NCBI GenBank assembly: GCA_029779435.1 | Contig: JAKPAM010000179.1 | Coordinates: forward strand, 1 to 64,000 | DNA length: 64,000 nucleotides | From: Pseudomonadota bacterium | GTDB lineage: Bacteria > Pseudomonadota > Gammaproteobacteria > Burkholderiales > Burkholderiaceae_E | Direction of reading: 5' to 3' | Shown here: piece by piece, positions 30,118 to 44,162 of the stretch | How the letters are laid out: the number at the start of each line of letters is the position of its first letter | Position numbering within the stretch: the stretch's first letter is position 1 | Notes under the pieces: generated by a model | What the model was told of the DNA's origin: nothing | The model's input: only the letters and a program-made list of their open reading frames with translations | Databases searched by the model: none | Program-made: the position numbers and the translations under genes

Positions 30118-31250
30118 CCCCGGGCGGCGCACCGCTGGCGCCCTACGCCGTGCAGCCGGGCCATGGTCGCGGCCGCCGGATCGATGAGCCGCCCGCGCCG
30201 ACGCGCAATGAATATCAGCGCGATCGCGATCGGGTCGTGCACAGCAATGCGTTCCGGCGCCTCGAATACAAGACGCAGGTCTTCCTGAACCACGAAGGCG
30301 ACCTGTTCCGTACCCGCCTGACGCATTCGATCGAGGTCGCGCAGATCGCCCGTTCGATCGCCCGCGCGCTGCGGCTCAACGAAGACCTGACCGAGGCCAT
30401 CGCGCTCGCGCACGATCTGGGCCATACGCCGTTCGGGCATGCCGGGCAGGATGCACTGAATGAGTGCATGAAGCACCATGGTGGGTTCGAGCACAACCTG
30501 CAGTCGCTGCGCGTCGTCGACGAACTCGAGCAGCGCTACGCGGCCTTCGACGGCCTGAACCTGTGCTTCGAGACCCGGGAAGGGATCCTCAAGCATTGCT
30601 CGCGCGTCAACGCGGCGGCGCTGGGCGATGTCGGCGAGCGGTTCCTGACCGATCGCCGGCCGAGCCTGGAAGCGCAGGTCGCCAACCTGGCCGACGAGAT
30701 CGCCTACAACAACCACGATATCGACGACGGGCTGCGCTCGGGCCTGATCACGCTCGCGCAACTGGCCGACGTCGATCTGTTCGACCGCTGTGCCCGCCAG
30801 GTGCGGGCCGAGTACCCGCATCTGCCCGATCGCCGGATCGTGTCCGAGACCATCCGGCGCCTGATCAACGATCTGGTGCTCGATCTATTGGCGCACAGCG
30901 CGCGCCAGATCGGTGCACAGGCGCCGCAGGACGTCGATGCGGTGCGCCGGGCACCGGCACTGATCGGTTTCTCGGATCCCGTGCGCCAGGAAGCCTCCGC
31001 GCTCAAACGTTTCCTGTTCTCGCACCTGTACCGGCACCCGCAGGTGCAGGCCCGCATGAGCCAGGCCAAGCGCGTCGTCCACGAGCTGTTCGCCGCGTTC
31101 GACGGTGATCCGGGACTGCTGCCGATCGAACATCGGACACGGCATCAACGCCTCGGCGTGCGGGCGGTCGCCGACTATCTGGCCGGGATGACCGATCGCT
31201 ACGCGCTGCAAGCCCACCGGCGGCTGACCGGCGAATCGCTGCACTGGTAG
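30114..31250 (+). CDS. dgt: Deoxyguanosinetriphosphate triphosphohydrolase-like protein
   Basis: 378-residue HD-domain phosphohydrolase that removes triphosphate from dNTPs. Metal ligands lie in [21 protein letters not shown] and the later [15 protein letters not shown]. The N-terminus [22 protein letters not shown] is typical of the short type-2 dGTPase class. It is coupled to aroB by an ATGA overlap, a common beta-proteobacterial order. Confidence 0.95.
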   Translation: MTPGGAPLAPYAVQPGHGRGRRIDEPPAPTRNEYQRDRDRVVHSNAFRRLEYKTQVFLNHEGDLFRTRLTHSIEVAQIARSIARALRLNEDLTEAIALAHDLGHTPFGHAGQDALNECMKHHGGFEHNLQSLRVVDELEQRYAAFDGLNLCFETREGILKHCSRVNAAALGDVGERFLTDRRPSLEAQVANLADEIAYNNHDIDDGLRSGLITLAQLADVDLFDRCARQVRAEYPHLPDRRIVSETIRRLINDLVLDLLAHSARQIGAQAPQDVDAVRRAPALIGFSDPVRQEASALKRFLFSHLYRHPQVQARMSQAKRVVHELFAAFDGDPGLLPIEHRTRHQRLGVRAVADYLAGMTDRYALQAHRRLTGESLHW

Positions 31251-31512
31251 GCGCGTCGACCCCCTGGCGAAAGCTGGCCGTCGGCGAGTATCGTTGAGGA
31301 TGCGCCGGCTCATTCCCTCCGCCTGATCCTCCACCTCCGGGCGAATCGATCGGCGCGCCCTTCAAGACTGCCCGAACCGGGCTCAATTGCACCGTCTTGG
31401 GGCGGAACGAAACTTGCTAGACGACTCTTCCGCGGTTCGATCCCCCGCCCCCGGATCGCGCCGCCGCATGAGATTCATGCTCTCTTCAGACTTGGCATCA
31501 GGAGCCCAACAG

Positions 31513-36312
<4,800 letters not shown>

Positions 36313-36321
36313 TCCGGCGGC

Positions 36322-36365
36322 CCGGTAGCCGCCGATCCGCGCGATGCGCGCGATCCGGCTGCCGG
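36322..36365 (+). promoter_or_regulatory. Long hairpin between gltB and gltD
   Basis: An outer 10-bp stem CCGGTAGCCG (36322-36331) / CGGCTGCCGG (36356-36365), with one G-U pair, encloses an inner GATC-(C)-GCGCG / CGCGC-GATC stem with ATG loop. It sits in the 151-base gltB-gltD spacer. No T-run follows, so it is more likely an mRNA stability or processing element than a terminator. Confidence 0.5.
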
Positions 36366-36463
36366 CCCCGAACGGACGCTGCGCGCGGCTTGGGGTTCTG
36401 AGACAACGGACGTTCTGGGCGGACCGCCGCCGGGATGTCGCTTTCGAGACGGATGGAATATCG

Positions 36464-37951
<1,488 letters not shown>

Positions 37952-37953
37952 GA

Positions 37954-37990
37954 GGCAGGGCGCTCTTGCCCCTTACGGGGTGTCCCTGGC
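37954..37990. terminator. Hairpin after gltD, possible bidirectional terminator
   Basis: CAGGG (37956-37960) / CCCTG (37984-37988) encloses CCCC-TTAC-GGGG (37969-37980). It lies between the convergent gltD and the PIN remnant but lacks a T-run on either strand, so support is modest. Confidence 0.35.
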
Positions 37991-37991
37991 C

Positions 37992-38384
37992 CTATACGTC
38001 TTTCCAAGGGTTGATGACAGTCACACCAGCCGCTTCGTAGGGCAAGGTATCGCGTGATGCCACGATGAAGCCCCGCGATGCTGCAACAGCCGCTATGTAA
38101 CCGTCTGGTGTCGGGAAGCCACGCCCGCCGTTCTCGGCCGTCACGGCCAGATCGGCGTAGTGGCGCGCTGCATCCGTGTCGAACGGCAGCACCCGATCCT
38201 TGAACAACTCCAGCAGTTCGTTCAGGGCACGGTCGAGCAGGCTCTTGCGCTTGCCCGCCGGCGGCGCCCGGATGCATCCGCACAAGCGATGAACTCCACG
38301 CCCCTTCCTGCCCTGGCGTCTCGCCCTCCTGGCTTCCATCCGCGCCCCGCGGTCCTGGCTCACGTCGCGCAGGTAACGCGCCAC
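37992..38384 (-). pseudogene. Truncated VapC-like PIN-domain toxin
   Basis: Only the C-terminal half of a PIN toxin is recognisable: [58 protein letters not shown] and the end VTVINPW. It matches FitB/VapC proteins from about residue 55 onward. The upstream ~45 residues of this frame (starting at a GTG at 38384) are Arg-rich and do not match; the first catalytic Asp and Glu are missing. It is therefore probably a decayed toxin. The small frame just upstream is not a recognisable antitoxin. Confidence 0.65.
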
Positions 38385-38417
38385 GCTGACCCCCTCCCTC
38401 TTGGCGCTTGCCCCGAG

Positions 38418-38528
38418 TCAGCCGGCCCAATAGGCCGGGTTGCCCATCAGCAGGCTGGCGCCGGCACGATAGACCGCCGCGACGAGGTCGTCGAAGTCGT
38501 CGTCTCGGATGGGTGCTGCGTCTGTCAT
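38418..38528 (-). CDS. Possible 36-residue hypothetical protein
   Basis: A short frame ([20 protein letters not shown] to GNPAYWAG) preceded by an unusually good GAGGAGG site 7 bases before its ATG. The sequence is acidic and looks protein-like, but no family is recognised. It lies just upstream of the PIN-toxin remnant on the same strand and may be a leftover or truncated partner gene. Confidence 0.3.
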   Translation of the reverse strand: MTDAAPIRDDDFDDLVAAVYRAGASLLMGNPAYWAG

Positions 38529-38650
38529 CAGCCAGCCTCCTCGGGATCGATCGCGCGGGGAGGGGTTTCCGCGGTCGATGAACGCGCCTGGCGGTCTCCG
38601 CGCCTGGCGTCCTCGTCGGCCGATCACACCACAGGAACGGTGCGAGCGCA

Positions 38651-38680
38651 TCGTACGTCCTGATTATTCGGGACGTACGA
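38651..38680. repeat. 10-bp perfect inverted repeat
   Basis: TCGTACGTCC (38651-38660) / GGACGTACGA (38671-38680) with a 10-base AT-rich loop. It lies 15 bases downstream of the DUF465 gene stop (minus strand) and about 120 bases upstream of the 36-residue frame. It may be a terminator-like hairpin without a T-run, or an operator. Confidence 0.5.
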
Positions 38681-38694
38681 CGAGAGTCATGATG

Positions 38695-38913
38695 TCAGGC
38701 GATGCTGGCTTTGCGCAGGATCTGGTACAGCTCGTCCTTCAGATGCAGCTTGCGCTTCTTCAGGGTCTCGATCTCCTCGTGCGTCGCGGATTCGAGTCGC
38801 GCCTCCATGTTTTTGATCTTCTGGTCCATCTCGTTGTGCTTGTCGAACAGGCGGACGAAGTGCGGATCGCAGGTCTTCAACTGGGTGATCAGGTCGCGGA
38901 ACTCAGGAAACAT
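38695..38913 (-). CDS. DUF465 family protein (YdcH-like)
   Basis: 72 residues (MFPEFRDLITQLKTCDPHFV to LYQILRKASIA). Contains the YdcH/DUF465 pattern FDKHNEMDQKIKNMEA then KKRKLHLKDELYQIL, forming two antiparallel coiled-coil helices. The ATG has an AAGGAGG site. The molecular function of this widespread family is not established. Confidence 0.9.
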   Translation of the reverse strand: MFPEFRDLITQLKTCDPHFVRLFDKHNEMDQKIKNMEARLESATHEEIETLKKRKLHLKDELYQILRKASIA

Positions 38914-39149
38914 CGGGTAGCGCCTCCTTGGGTCGAACGGCCAGGAAAGGTCCTGGCTCTGGCTTGATTCTAGACAAGGACGGCGGGCAGGGCAGCGACC
39001 TGGATCAAGGAGGTATCGCCAACGTGGCTACCGCGGCGCGCAAGTCCGTGCCGGGCGCGGTCGTCTATGGCCGTGCCGGTCTGGCCGCGCCTGGCATGAT
39101 CAAGCTGCTCGGTATTGCCCAGGACATCGTCCGGGACAGCACCGCCGCA

Positions 39150-39584
39150 TCAATTCGAGAAATGCGGGTCGGATTCCCAAGGATTGAGCAGCGAGAGCCC
39201 ATGACCGAGGAAGTCTTGCGTATTTCGGGTGACGATCGTCATTCCGTGTACGAGGGCTGTCGCCGCGATCAAGGCATCCATCTCCGGCATGCGATCGGGA
39301 ACCTGCAATGCGGCGCAGCGCACGCCGATTTCTTCTGTCACGGCAATCAGCCGAGGAGCGAACAGGGCGCGCAGGCTCGTGAACCAGGCCCGCAAATGGA
39401 TTCCTTGTGCTTTGTCGCGACGCTCCATCGAGAGGACGCCTACCTCCAACTCGTAGAGGCTGATGACGGAAAGGTGTTGGTGCTCCAGGGGAACGGTGGA
39501 TGCCCAGGCGCGAACGGCGGTGGAGGGATCTCTCTTGCCGGGGCGCAACTCGGAGACGACATTGGTATCGAGCAGGTACATCAC
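39150..39584 (-). CDS. VapC-family PIN-domain toxin (ribonuclease)
   Basis: 144-residue intact PIN domain. Acidic metal ligands are Asp6 (YLLDTNVVSE), Glu45 (SLYELEVG), Asp103 (PEMDALIAATA) and Asp124 (NTQDF). The C-terminal GLSLLNPW ending is typical of VapC/FitB toxins that cleave RNA. The start is a GTG (39584) or the ATG directly after it, immediately adjoining the antitoxin stop, so translation is coupled. Confidence 0.92.
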   Translation of the reverse strand: MMYLLDTNVVSELRPGKRDPSTAVRAWASTVPLEHQHLSVISLYELEVGVLSMERRDKAQGIHLRAWFTSLRALFAPRLIAVTEEIGVRCAALQVPDRMPEMDALIAATALVHGMTIVTRNTQDFLGHGLSLLNPWESDPHFSN

Positions 39585-39854
39585 TCATTCGGACCCGAAA
39601 TCAGGAACGCGTCGACGTCCGGTTCGGTGTCGCGACGGAAGGGGGAGACTCGCGCCCATCGTGCCGGGCAACTTGTCCATGGCGTCCAGCAGCGTGGGTC
39701 CTGACGTTGCGCCAGTCAGACGCCGATACTCGGCGACGGTGATCAATACATGAGCGGGTTGACCGCGATCGGTGATGAATACGGGACCGTCGGCTGCCGC
39801 TTGCTTGGCTGCGGCGACGTCGCGTGTGAACTCTCGACTCGAAACGGTTTTCAT
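39585..39854 (-). CDS. Phd/YefM-family antitoxin
   Basis: 89 residues. The N-terminal Phd/YefM fold (MKTVSSREFTRDVAAAKQAA, then VFITDRGQPAHVLITVAEYRRL) binds operator DNA; the C-terminal part (LLDAMDKLPGTMG onward) would neutralise the toxin. It precedes and abuts the VapC-like gene, the standard antitoxin-first order. GAGAGG lies upstream of the ATG. The AT-rich region upstream (about 39895-39945) likely holds the autoregulated promoter. Confidence 0.9.
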   Translation of the reverse strand: MKTVSSREFTRDVAAAKQAAADGPVFITDRGQPAHVLITVAEYRRLTGATSGPTLLDAMDKLPGTMGASLPLPSRHRTGRRRVPDFGSE

Positions 39855-40199
39855 CGCGCAAGCCTCTCGAGGAGAGTGGGTTGACGAAGGGTGATTGCTT
39901 GTATGTTAAAGCATAAAACTACAAATACGTACATATGGTCAACGGATCCACATACGGCACTTTACGAACTGACGAGGGCATGCTCGTCGGGAGCACTCAT
40001 GCGCTGCTGGCTCTCGGCGTATCGCTCGGCCAGCCGCGCTGCCGAGATGGCCATTTGGCCAAAGCGGTCGGCTCGATCAGGATGCGCCCAGCATGTCTTG
40101 CGATGAAGTCGGCGATCAACTGGGCGTCGACGTGGGTTCCGCCCGGCTGGCTTCCCGCGGTCGCCGATCTTGATGGTGCTGTCCCTTCCTCTCGCGATG
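39855..40199. other. Gene-poor region between antitoxin and LuxR remnant (345 bases)
   Basis: The first ~100 bases upstream of the antitoxin are AT-rich (39890-39960, with GTATGTTAAAGCATAAAAC-like sequence) and probably contain its promoter. The rest has short minus-strand frames that look like fragments (for example a stretch ending SAPDEHALVSS at about 39972), with no start codon and no recognised family. No intact gene is seen. Confidence 0.5.
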
Positions 40200-40657
40200 T
40201 CAGCCGCAGCCCATGCGAAGCACCAGCGCGACCAGGTCGGATTGCCGGTGGGTTCGGGTCTTGCGCATCGCGTGCACGATGTGGACGCGGATCGTATTGA
40301 TCGTTACGCCTAGCGCTTCGGCGATACGATCCAACGGCTGGCCGCCGGCCAGCAGCGCCGCCACGCGTCCTTCGGCGGGGGTAAGGTCGAACATGGCGGC
40401 GACGAACGCCGCGTCGGGGGCCGAGGTGACGCCGGGATGGACGACCGACATCAGGATGACCGGCTGCGAACCGAACGCGCCGAGGCTTTGCTCGGGCACC
40501 ATTCGCCACAACGTGCAAAGGGCTGCCGTCGAGTGCCCGTCTTGGTCATGATCGCGCGCAATTGAGCGCAAATCGTGCCGATCGATACGCCGCGCGGCAC
40601 GATATCGACGCCGCCATCAACACGGCGGGTAATGTCCTTCGAAACGCTGGACGCCAT
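40200..40657 (-). pseudogene. Remnants of LuxR-family regulator(s)
   Basis: A minus-strand frame 40571-40200 (TTG at its first codon, no ATG) carries a LuxR C-terminal helix-turn-helix: FDLTPAEGRVAALLAGGQ, LDRIAEALGVTINTIRVHIV and KTRTHRQSDLVALVL. A second piece of the same kind of domain (GVSIGTICAQLRAIMTKTGT, 40591-40523) lies just upstream in another frame. The sensor part expected in ~370-residue relatives is almost absent. This looks like two collapsed or recombined LuxR genes rather than a working regulator. Confidence 0.6.
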
Positions 40658-40865
40658 CGCAAGTGCGCCCCTCCATCGCTCCGCGAGTCTCTGACGAATC
40701 GCTAACGAAACGACGGCAAACCCAAAAACTAATTGCTTGACGTCGATATCGCTACGTATCGAAAATTATTCCCATTCGCTTGTGCGTTTCCCTTTTCTTT
40801 TCATTGGTTCTGCCAATCATTCGCACTTAGGTGGGAATCTTCCTCATTCTGGCGGTTTGAATCTC

Positions 40866-42086
40866 GTGCTTGCTTGTCAACGAAAGAGGCGTGGACGTCG
40901 GGTTACGGTCCGTGCGGCGCTGGCGGCCGTGTCGCTTCTCGCGCTGATGGCCGGATGCGGTGGTGGCGGTGGTTCGGCCGACACGGTTTCCGGCATCGCC
41001 GCGCCCGCGCCATCGGAGCTGTCCGCGGCCGCCGAACTGGGCAAGGCGATCTTTGCCGATACGTCGCTGTCCGAGCCCGGCGGCATGTCATGTCAGACCT
41101 GTCATCAACCCGACAAGGGGCACGCGACGAACGACGTCGTGCAGACCGGCGTGGTGACCGGGCATGCCGGGACGCGCAACGCTCCGTCGATCGGTTATCT
41201 CAAGTACAGCCCGAATTTCGCGTACACCGACGATGGCCCTACCGGTGGCTTCTTTCGCGACGGGCGCGCGATGACGTTCACGGCCCAGGCGCGCGAGCCG
41301 TTCGTCAATCCCGACGAGATGGCGAATCCCGATGCGGCATCGGTCGTCGCCAAGGTCAAAGCCGCCGCTTATGCCGATCGGTTCAAGGCGGTATGGGGGA
41401 GCGGCGTCTTCGATGACGTGCAGAACGCCTACGACAAGATCACCGTATCGCTGGCCGCTTATGAGCGCGAGGAAGCCGGGTTCGCTCCTTTCACGTCCAA
41501 GTTCGACTACTGGCGCTCGGGCAAAGCTTCGCTGACCGATCGCGAGTTGCAGGGATTGGCACTGTTCAATGATCCGCAGAAGGGTAATTGCGCGGCCTGC
41601 CACCCGAGCACGGGGCCCGATGCGCGCACGCCGCCGCTGTTCACGGACTTCACGTATGACAACCTGGGATTGCCGCGGAATCCGGCGATTCCCGCCAACG
41701 CGGACCCCGACTACTTCGATCTGGGCCTGTGCGGGCCCGTGCGGACCGATATCAGCGATCCGACGCTCTGTGGCGCGTTCAAGGTGCCCACGCTGCGCAA
41801 CATCGCGCTGACCGCTCCTTATTTCCACAACGGCGTGATAGCGACGCTGCGCGACGTGGTCCGCTTCTACGTGACGCGCGATACGTCACCCGAACTCTGG
41901 TATCCGGTCGGCGCCGGCGGCGAAGTCCGCAAGTACGACGACCTGCCTGCCCGTTACCACGGCAATGTCAACGTCACCGAAGTGCCGTACGACCGGCCGC
42001 TCGGCGGCACGCCCGCGCTGGACGACGACGAGATCGATCAGGTGGTCGAGTTCCTGCGCACGCTGACCGACGGTTATCAACCTTGA
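40866..42086 (+). CDS. Diheme cytochrome c peroxidase/MauG-family lipoprotein
   Basis: 406 residues from the GTG at 40866. An Arg-rich n-region and hydrophobic segment end at a lipobox-like MAGC (Cys31), then a Gly/Ser linker. Two c-type haem sites are present: CQTCH (76-80) and CAACH (in GNCAACHPSTG). Further CCP/MauG landmarks are LGKAIFADTSLSE, FRDGRA and KVPTLRNIALTAPYFHNG. The family reduces H2O2 or oxidises protein/small-molecule substrates in the periplasm. A TTG at 40737 would add an uncharacteristic leader. First gene of a four-gene unit. Confidence 0.88.
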   Translation: MLACQRKRRGRRVTVRAALAAVSLLALMAGCGGGGGSADTVSGIAAPAPSELSAAAELGKAIFADTSLSEPGGMSCQTCHQPDKGHATNDVVQTGVVTGHAGTRNAPSIGYLKYSPNFAYTDDGPTGGFFRDGRAMTFTAQAREPFVNPDEMANPDAASVVAKVKAAAYADRFKAVWGSGVFDDVQNAYDKITVSLAAYEREEAGFAPFTSKFDYWRSGKASLTDRELQGLALFNDPQKGNCAACHPSTGPDARTPPLFTDFTYDNLGLPRNPAIPANADPDYFDLGLCGPVRTDISDPTLCGAFKVPTLRNIALTAPYFHNGVIATLRDVVRFYVTRDTSPELWYPVGAGGEVRKYDDLPARYHGNVNVTEVPYDRPLGGTPALDDDEIDQVVEFLRTLTDGYQP

Positions 42087-42109
42087 ATATCGATCCTCGA
42101 GTCCTGCCC

Positions 42110-43633
42110 ATGTCCCTGTCGAGCTTGCCTGATTCTCCGATGCGATCGCGCTCGATGCGATCGGCCTTCGGCGGCGCTGCCGTCGTCGTGGCGCATCTGC
42201 TGGCCGCCGGGCCGGCGATCGCGCAATCCGCGCCGTCGAGCGAAGCCGAGTTGCGCGCCCAGGTGCGCGCATTGACCGAGCAGGTCCAGCGCCTGACGAC
42301 GATGGTCGAGCAGTTGCAGAAGAAGACCGAGCAGGTCGACGAGAAGACCGAGGCCCTGGCCACCCAGCAGGAAGCGGCTGGCGCGCGCCCGGTGCCCGGT
42401 GGTGCCGGGCCTGTCGGCAGGGTGCCCGGTATCGCAACCGGTTCGACGGCCGCGGTCCCGGGCAGCGCGACGGCCGGTGCGACGGCCAACCCACCGGCCT
42501 CCGCAGCCGCCGACGCGGCGTTGCTTCCCTCGAGCCTCGGCGGCGCTGTCGGGCAGGTTTCGGTGTTCGGCTACGGCGAGATCAACTACAACCGTCCTCA
42601 CAGGGATCCGAGCCAGTCGCAGGTGACCGTGCGGCGCGCGGTGCTCGGCTTCGGGTATCGCTTCAGCGACCGGCTGAGGATGGTGTCCGAGTTCGAATGG
42701 GAGAACGCCGTCGTATCGGCCAGTGATCCCGGCGAAGTCGAGGTCGAGCAGCTCTACCTCGACTACGGCCATAGCGCGCGCCTGAACGTCAAGGCGGGCC
42801 TGTTCCTGATGCCGATCGGCCTGCTCAACGACATGCACGAGCCGACGCGCTACTACGGCGTCGAGCGCAACGACGTCGAGACGCGCGTGATTCCCACGAC
42901 ATGGCGCGAGGTCGGCGTGGGTGTCTATGGGTATCTCGACAACGGGCTGTACTACGACGTCGGCGTGACCAGCGGCTTCAACATGAGCAAGTGGGATGCG
43001 GTCGAAGGGCCGGCCGCGCCGTTGGCGACGATCCATGGCGAGGGCGCGCAGGCGGCGGCCGGCAGCGGCGCCGTCTATGCGGCGCTGCGCTACAACGTGC
43101 CGGGCCTGCGGCTCGGCACGGGCGTCTGGAGCGGTAGTTCCGCGCAGCGCAACGGGGCGTTCAAGGCGGGTGACACGGCCCTGGACCTGTCGGGCTTGCG
43201 CGGCCGGGTCACGTTGTGGGACGTGCATGCGGTCTGGCAGCCGGGTCGATGGGATCTGCGGGCGTTGTACGCGCGCGGCACGATCGGCAATGCCGGCGCG
43301 ATCAACGATGCGCTGTCGGCGCCTGCGGTCGGGCAGACCGGCGGCTTCGTGCCCAGTTCGTTCGATGGCTGGTATCTGCAGGCCGCTTATGACGCGTGGC
43401 GATCGGGCGACTTCTCGCTGAAGCCGTTCGCGCGATGGGAGCGCTACAATCTGCAGCGCGGCATGCCCGCCGCCTATGCGTCGTTTCGGGACCCGTTGCT
43501 CAACGAACGGGTGATCACCGTGGGCGCGAGCCTGTTCGTGACGCGCAATGCCGTGATCAAGACCGACTATCAGTGGTATCAGGCGGACGCCCGGCGCAGC
43601 CGGCTCAACGTCGGACTCGGGTACGCGTTCTGA
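42110..43633 (+). CDS. OprO/OprP-type outer-membrane porin
   Basis: 507 residues. A signal peptide ends near AAGPAIAQ, followed by a coiled coil (SEAELRAQVRALTEQVQRL onward, ~40-85) and a Pro/Ala/Gly linker. The beta-barrel starts at VSVFGYGEINYNRPH and ends in LGYAF with a C-terminal Phe as needed for BAM insertion. Middle motifs (VRRAVLGFGYRFSDRLRMVSE, AGLFLMPIGLLNDMHEP) match the phosphate-selective porin O/P family, though substrate cannot be read from this. ATGs at 42140 and 42155 are alternative starts. It abuts the FMN gene. Confidence 0.88.
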   Translation: MSLSSLPDSPMRSRSMRSAFGGAAVVVAHLLAAGPAIAQSAPSSEAELRAQVRALTEQVQRLTTMVEQLQKKTEQVDEKTEALATQQEAAGARPVPGGAGPVGRVPGIATGSTAAVPGSATAGATANPPASAAADAALLPSSLGGAVGQVSVFGYGEINYNRPHRDPSQSQVTVRRAVLGFGYRFSDRLRMVSEFEWENAVVSASDPGEVEVEQLYLDYGHSARLNVKAGLFLMPIGLLNDMHEPTRYYGVERNDVETRVIPTTWREVGVGVYGYLDNGLYYDVGVTSGFNMSKWDAVEGPAAPLATIHGEGAQAAAGSGAVYAALRYNVPGLRLGTGVWSGSSAQRNGAFKAGDTALDLSGLRGRVTLWDVHAVWQPGRWDLRALYARGTIGNAGAINDALSAPAVGQTGGFVPSSFDGWYLQAAYDAWRSGDFSLKPFARWERYNLQRGMPAAYASFRDPLLNERVITVGASLFVTRNAVIKTDYQWYQADARRSRLNVGLGYAF

Positions 43634-44157
43634 TGCGCGGATCACGGTTCTGTGCGGCAGCGCTGCTGGTTCTGCACGGGGCCTGGTCGCGCGCCGACGT
43701 CGTTCATCTCGATCCGGCGGCGTTCGTCGAGTCGCGGATCGGCGCGGAGGCGCCCGCGCAGGCGCTCTGGCTGACCCGCGACGTGCAGGCCCGGATCGCG
43801 CGCGTGCTCGGCCATCCTTATCCGCAGGCACGGCTGCGCTATTGGCGAAGCGAGCGCGGAATGGCATTCGTGCTCGACGAGATCGGCAAGGAGTTTCCGA
43901 TCACGGCCGGTTTCGCTGTCCGGAACGGACGGCTCGTCGATGCCCGCCTGCTCGTCTATCGCGAGAGTCGCGGCCAGGAGATCGGCCAGAGCGCGTTCCT
44001 GCGCCAGTTCGATGGCGTCGGGCTGACGCCGTCGCTCGATCTCGACAAGGAGATCGATGGCATCACCGGCGCGACGATGTCCGTCGACGCGATGAAGCGG
44101 ATGGCCCGCGTCGCATTGCTGCTGGCCGGACAGATCGAGGGCGGCGCTGGCCGCTGA
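43633..44157 (+). CDS. Periplasmic FMN-binding (flavinylated) protein
   Basis: 174 residues with a signal peptide (RFCAAALLVLHGAWSRA). The FMN_bind domain ends with the flavinylation motif DGITGAT (142-148), where ApbE-type transferases attach FMN covalently to the final Thr. The start overlaps the porin stop (TGATG). As in RnfG/NqrC-type domains, it should carry electrons in the periplasm. Its partners are most likely the PepSY protein encoded next and the diheme peroxidase; no ApbE gene is in the window. Confidence 0.85.
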   Translation: MRGSRFCAAALLVLHGAWSRADVVHLDPAAFVESRIGAEAPAQALWLTRDVQARIARVLGHPYPQARLRYWRSERGMAFVLDEIGKEFPITAGFAVRNGRLVDARLLVYRESRGQEIGQSAFLRQFDGVGLTPSLDLDKEIDGITGATMSVDAMKRMARVALLLAGQIEGGAGR

Positions 44158-44162
44158 CCCGC

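Noticed and set aside
31430-31455. tRNA T-arm-like GGTTCGATCCC
   Set aside because: The T-stem does not pair over five bases and there is no D-arm, anticodon arm or acceptor stem around it.
31387-31512. Upstream in-frame extension of gltB
   Set aside because: The ATG at 31513 has an AGGAG site and gives the expected short propeptide before the Cys nucleophile; the extension has none of these features.
39997-40518. 173-residue minus-strand frame overlapping the LuxR remnant
   Set aside because: Arg/Pro-rich shadow of the LuxR frame; only a short distal piece looks protein-like and it has no own start.
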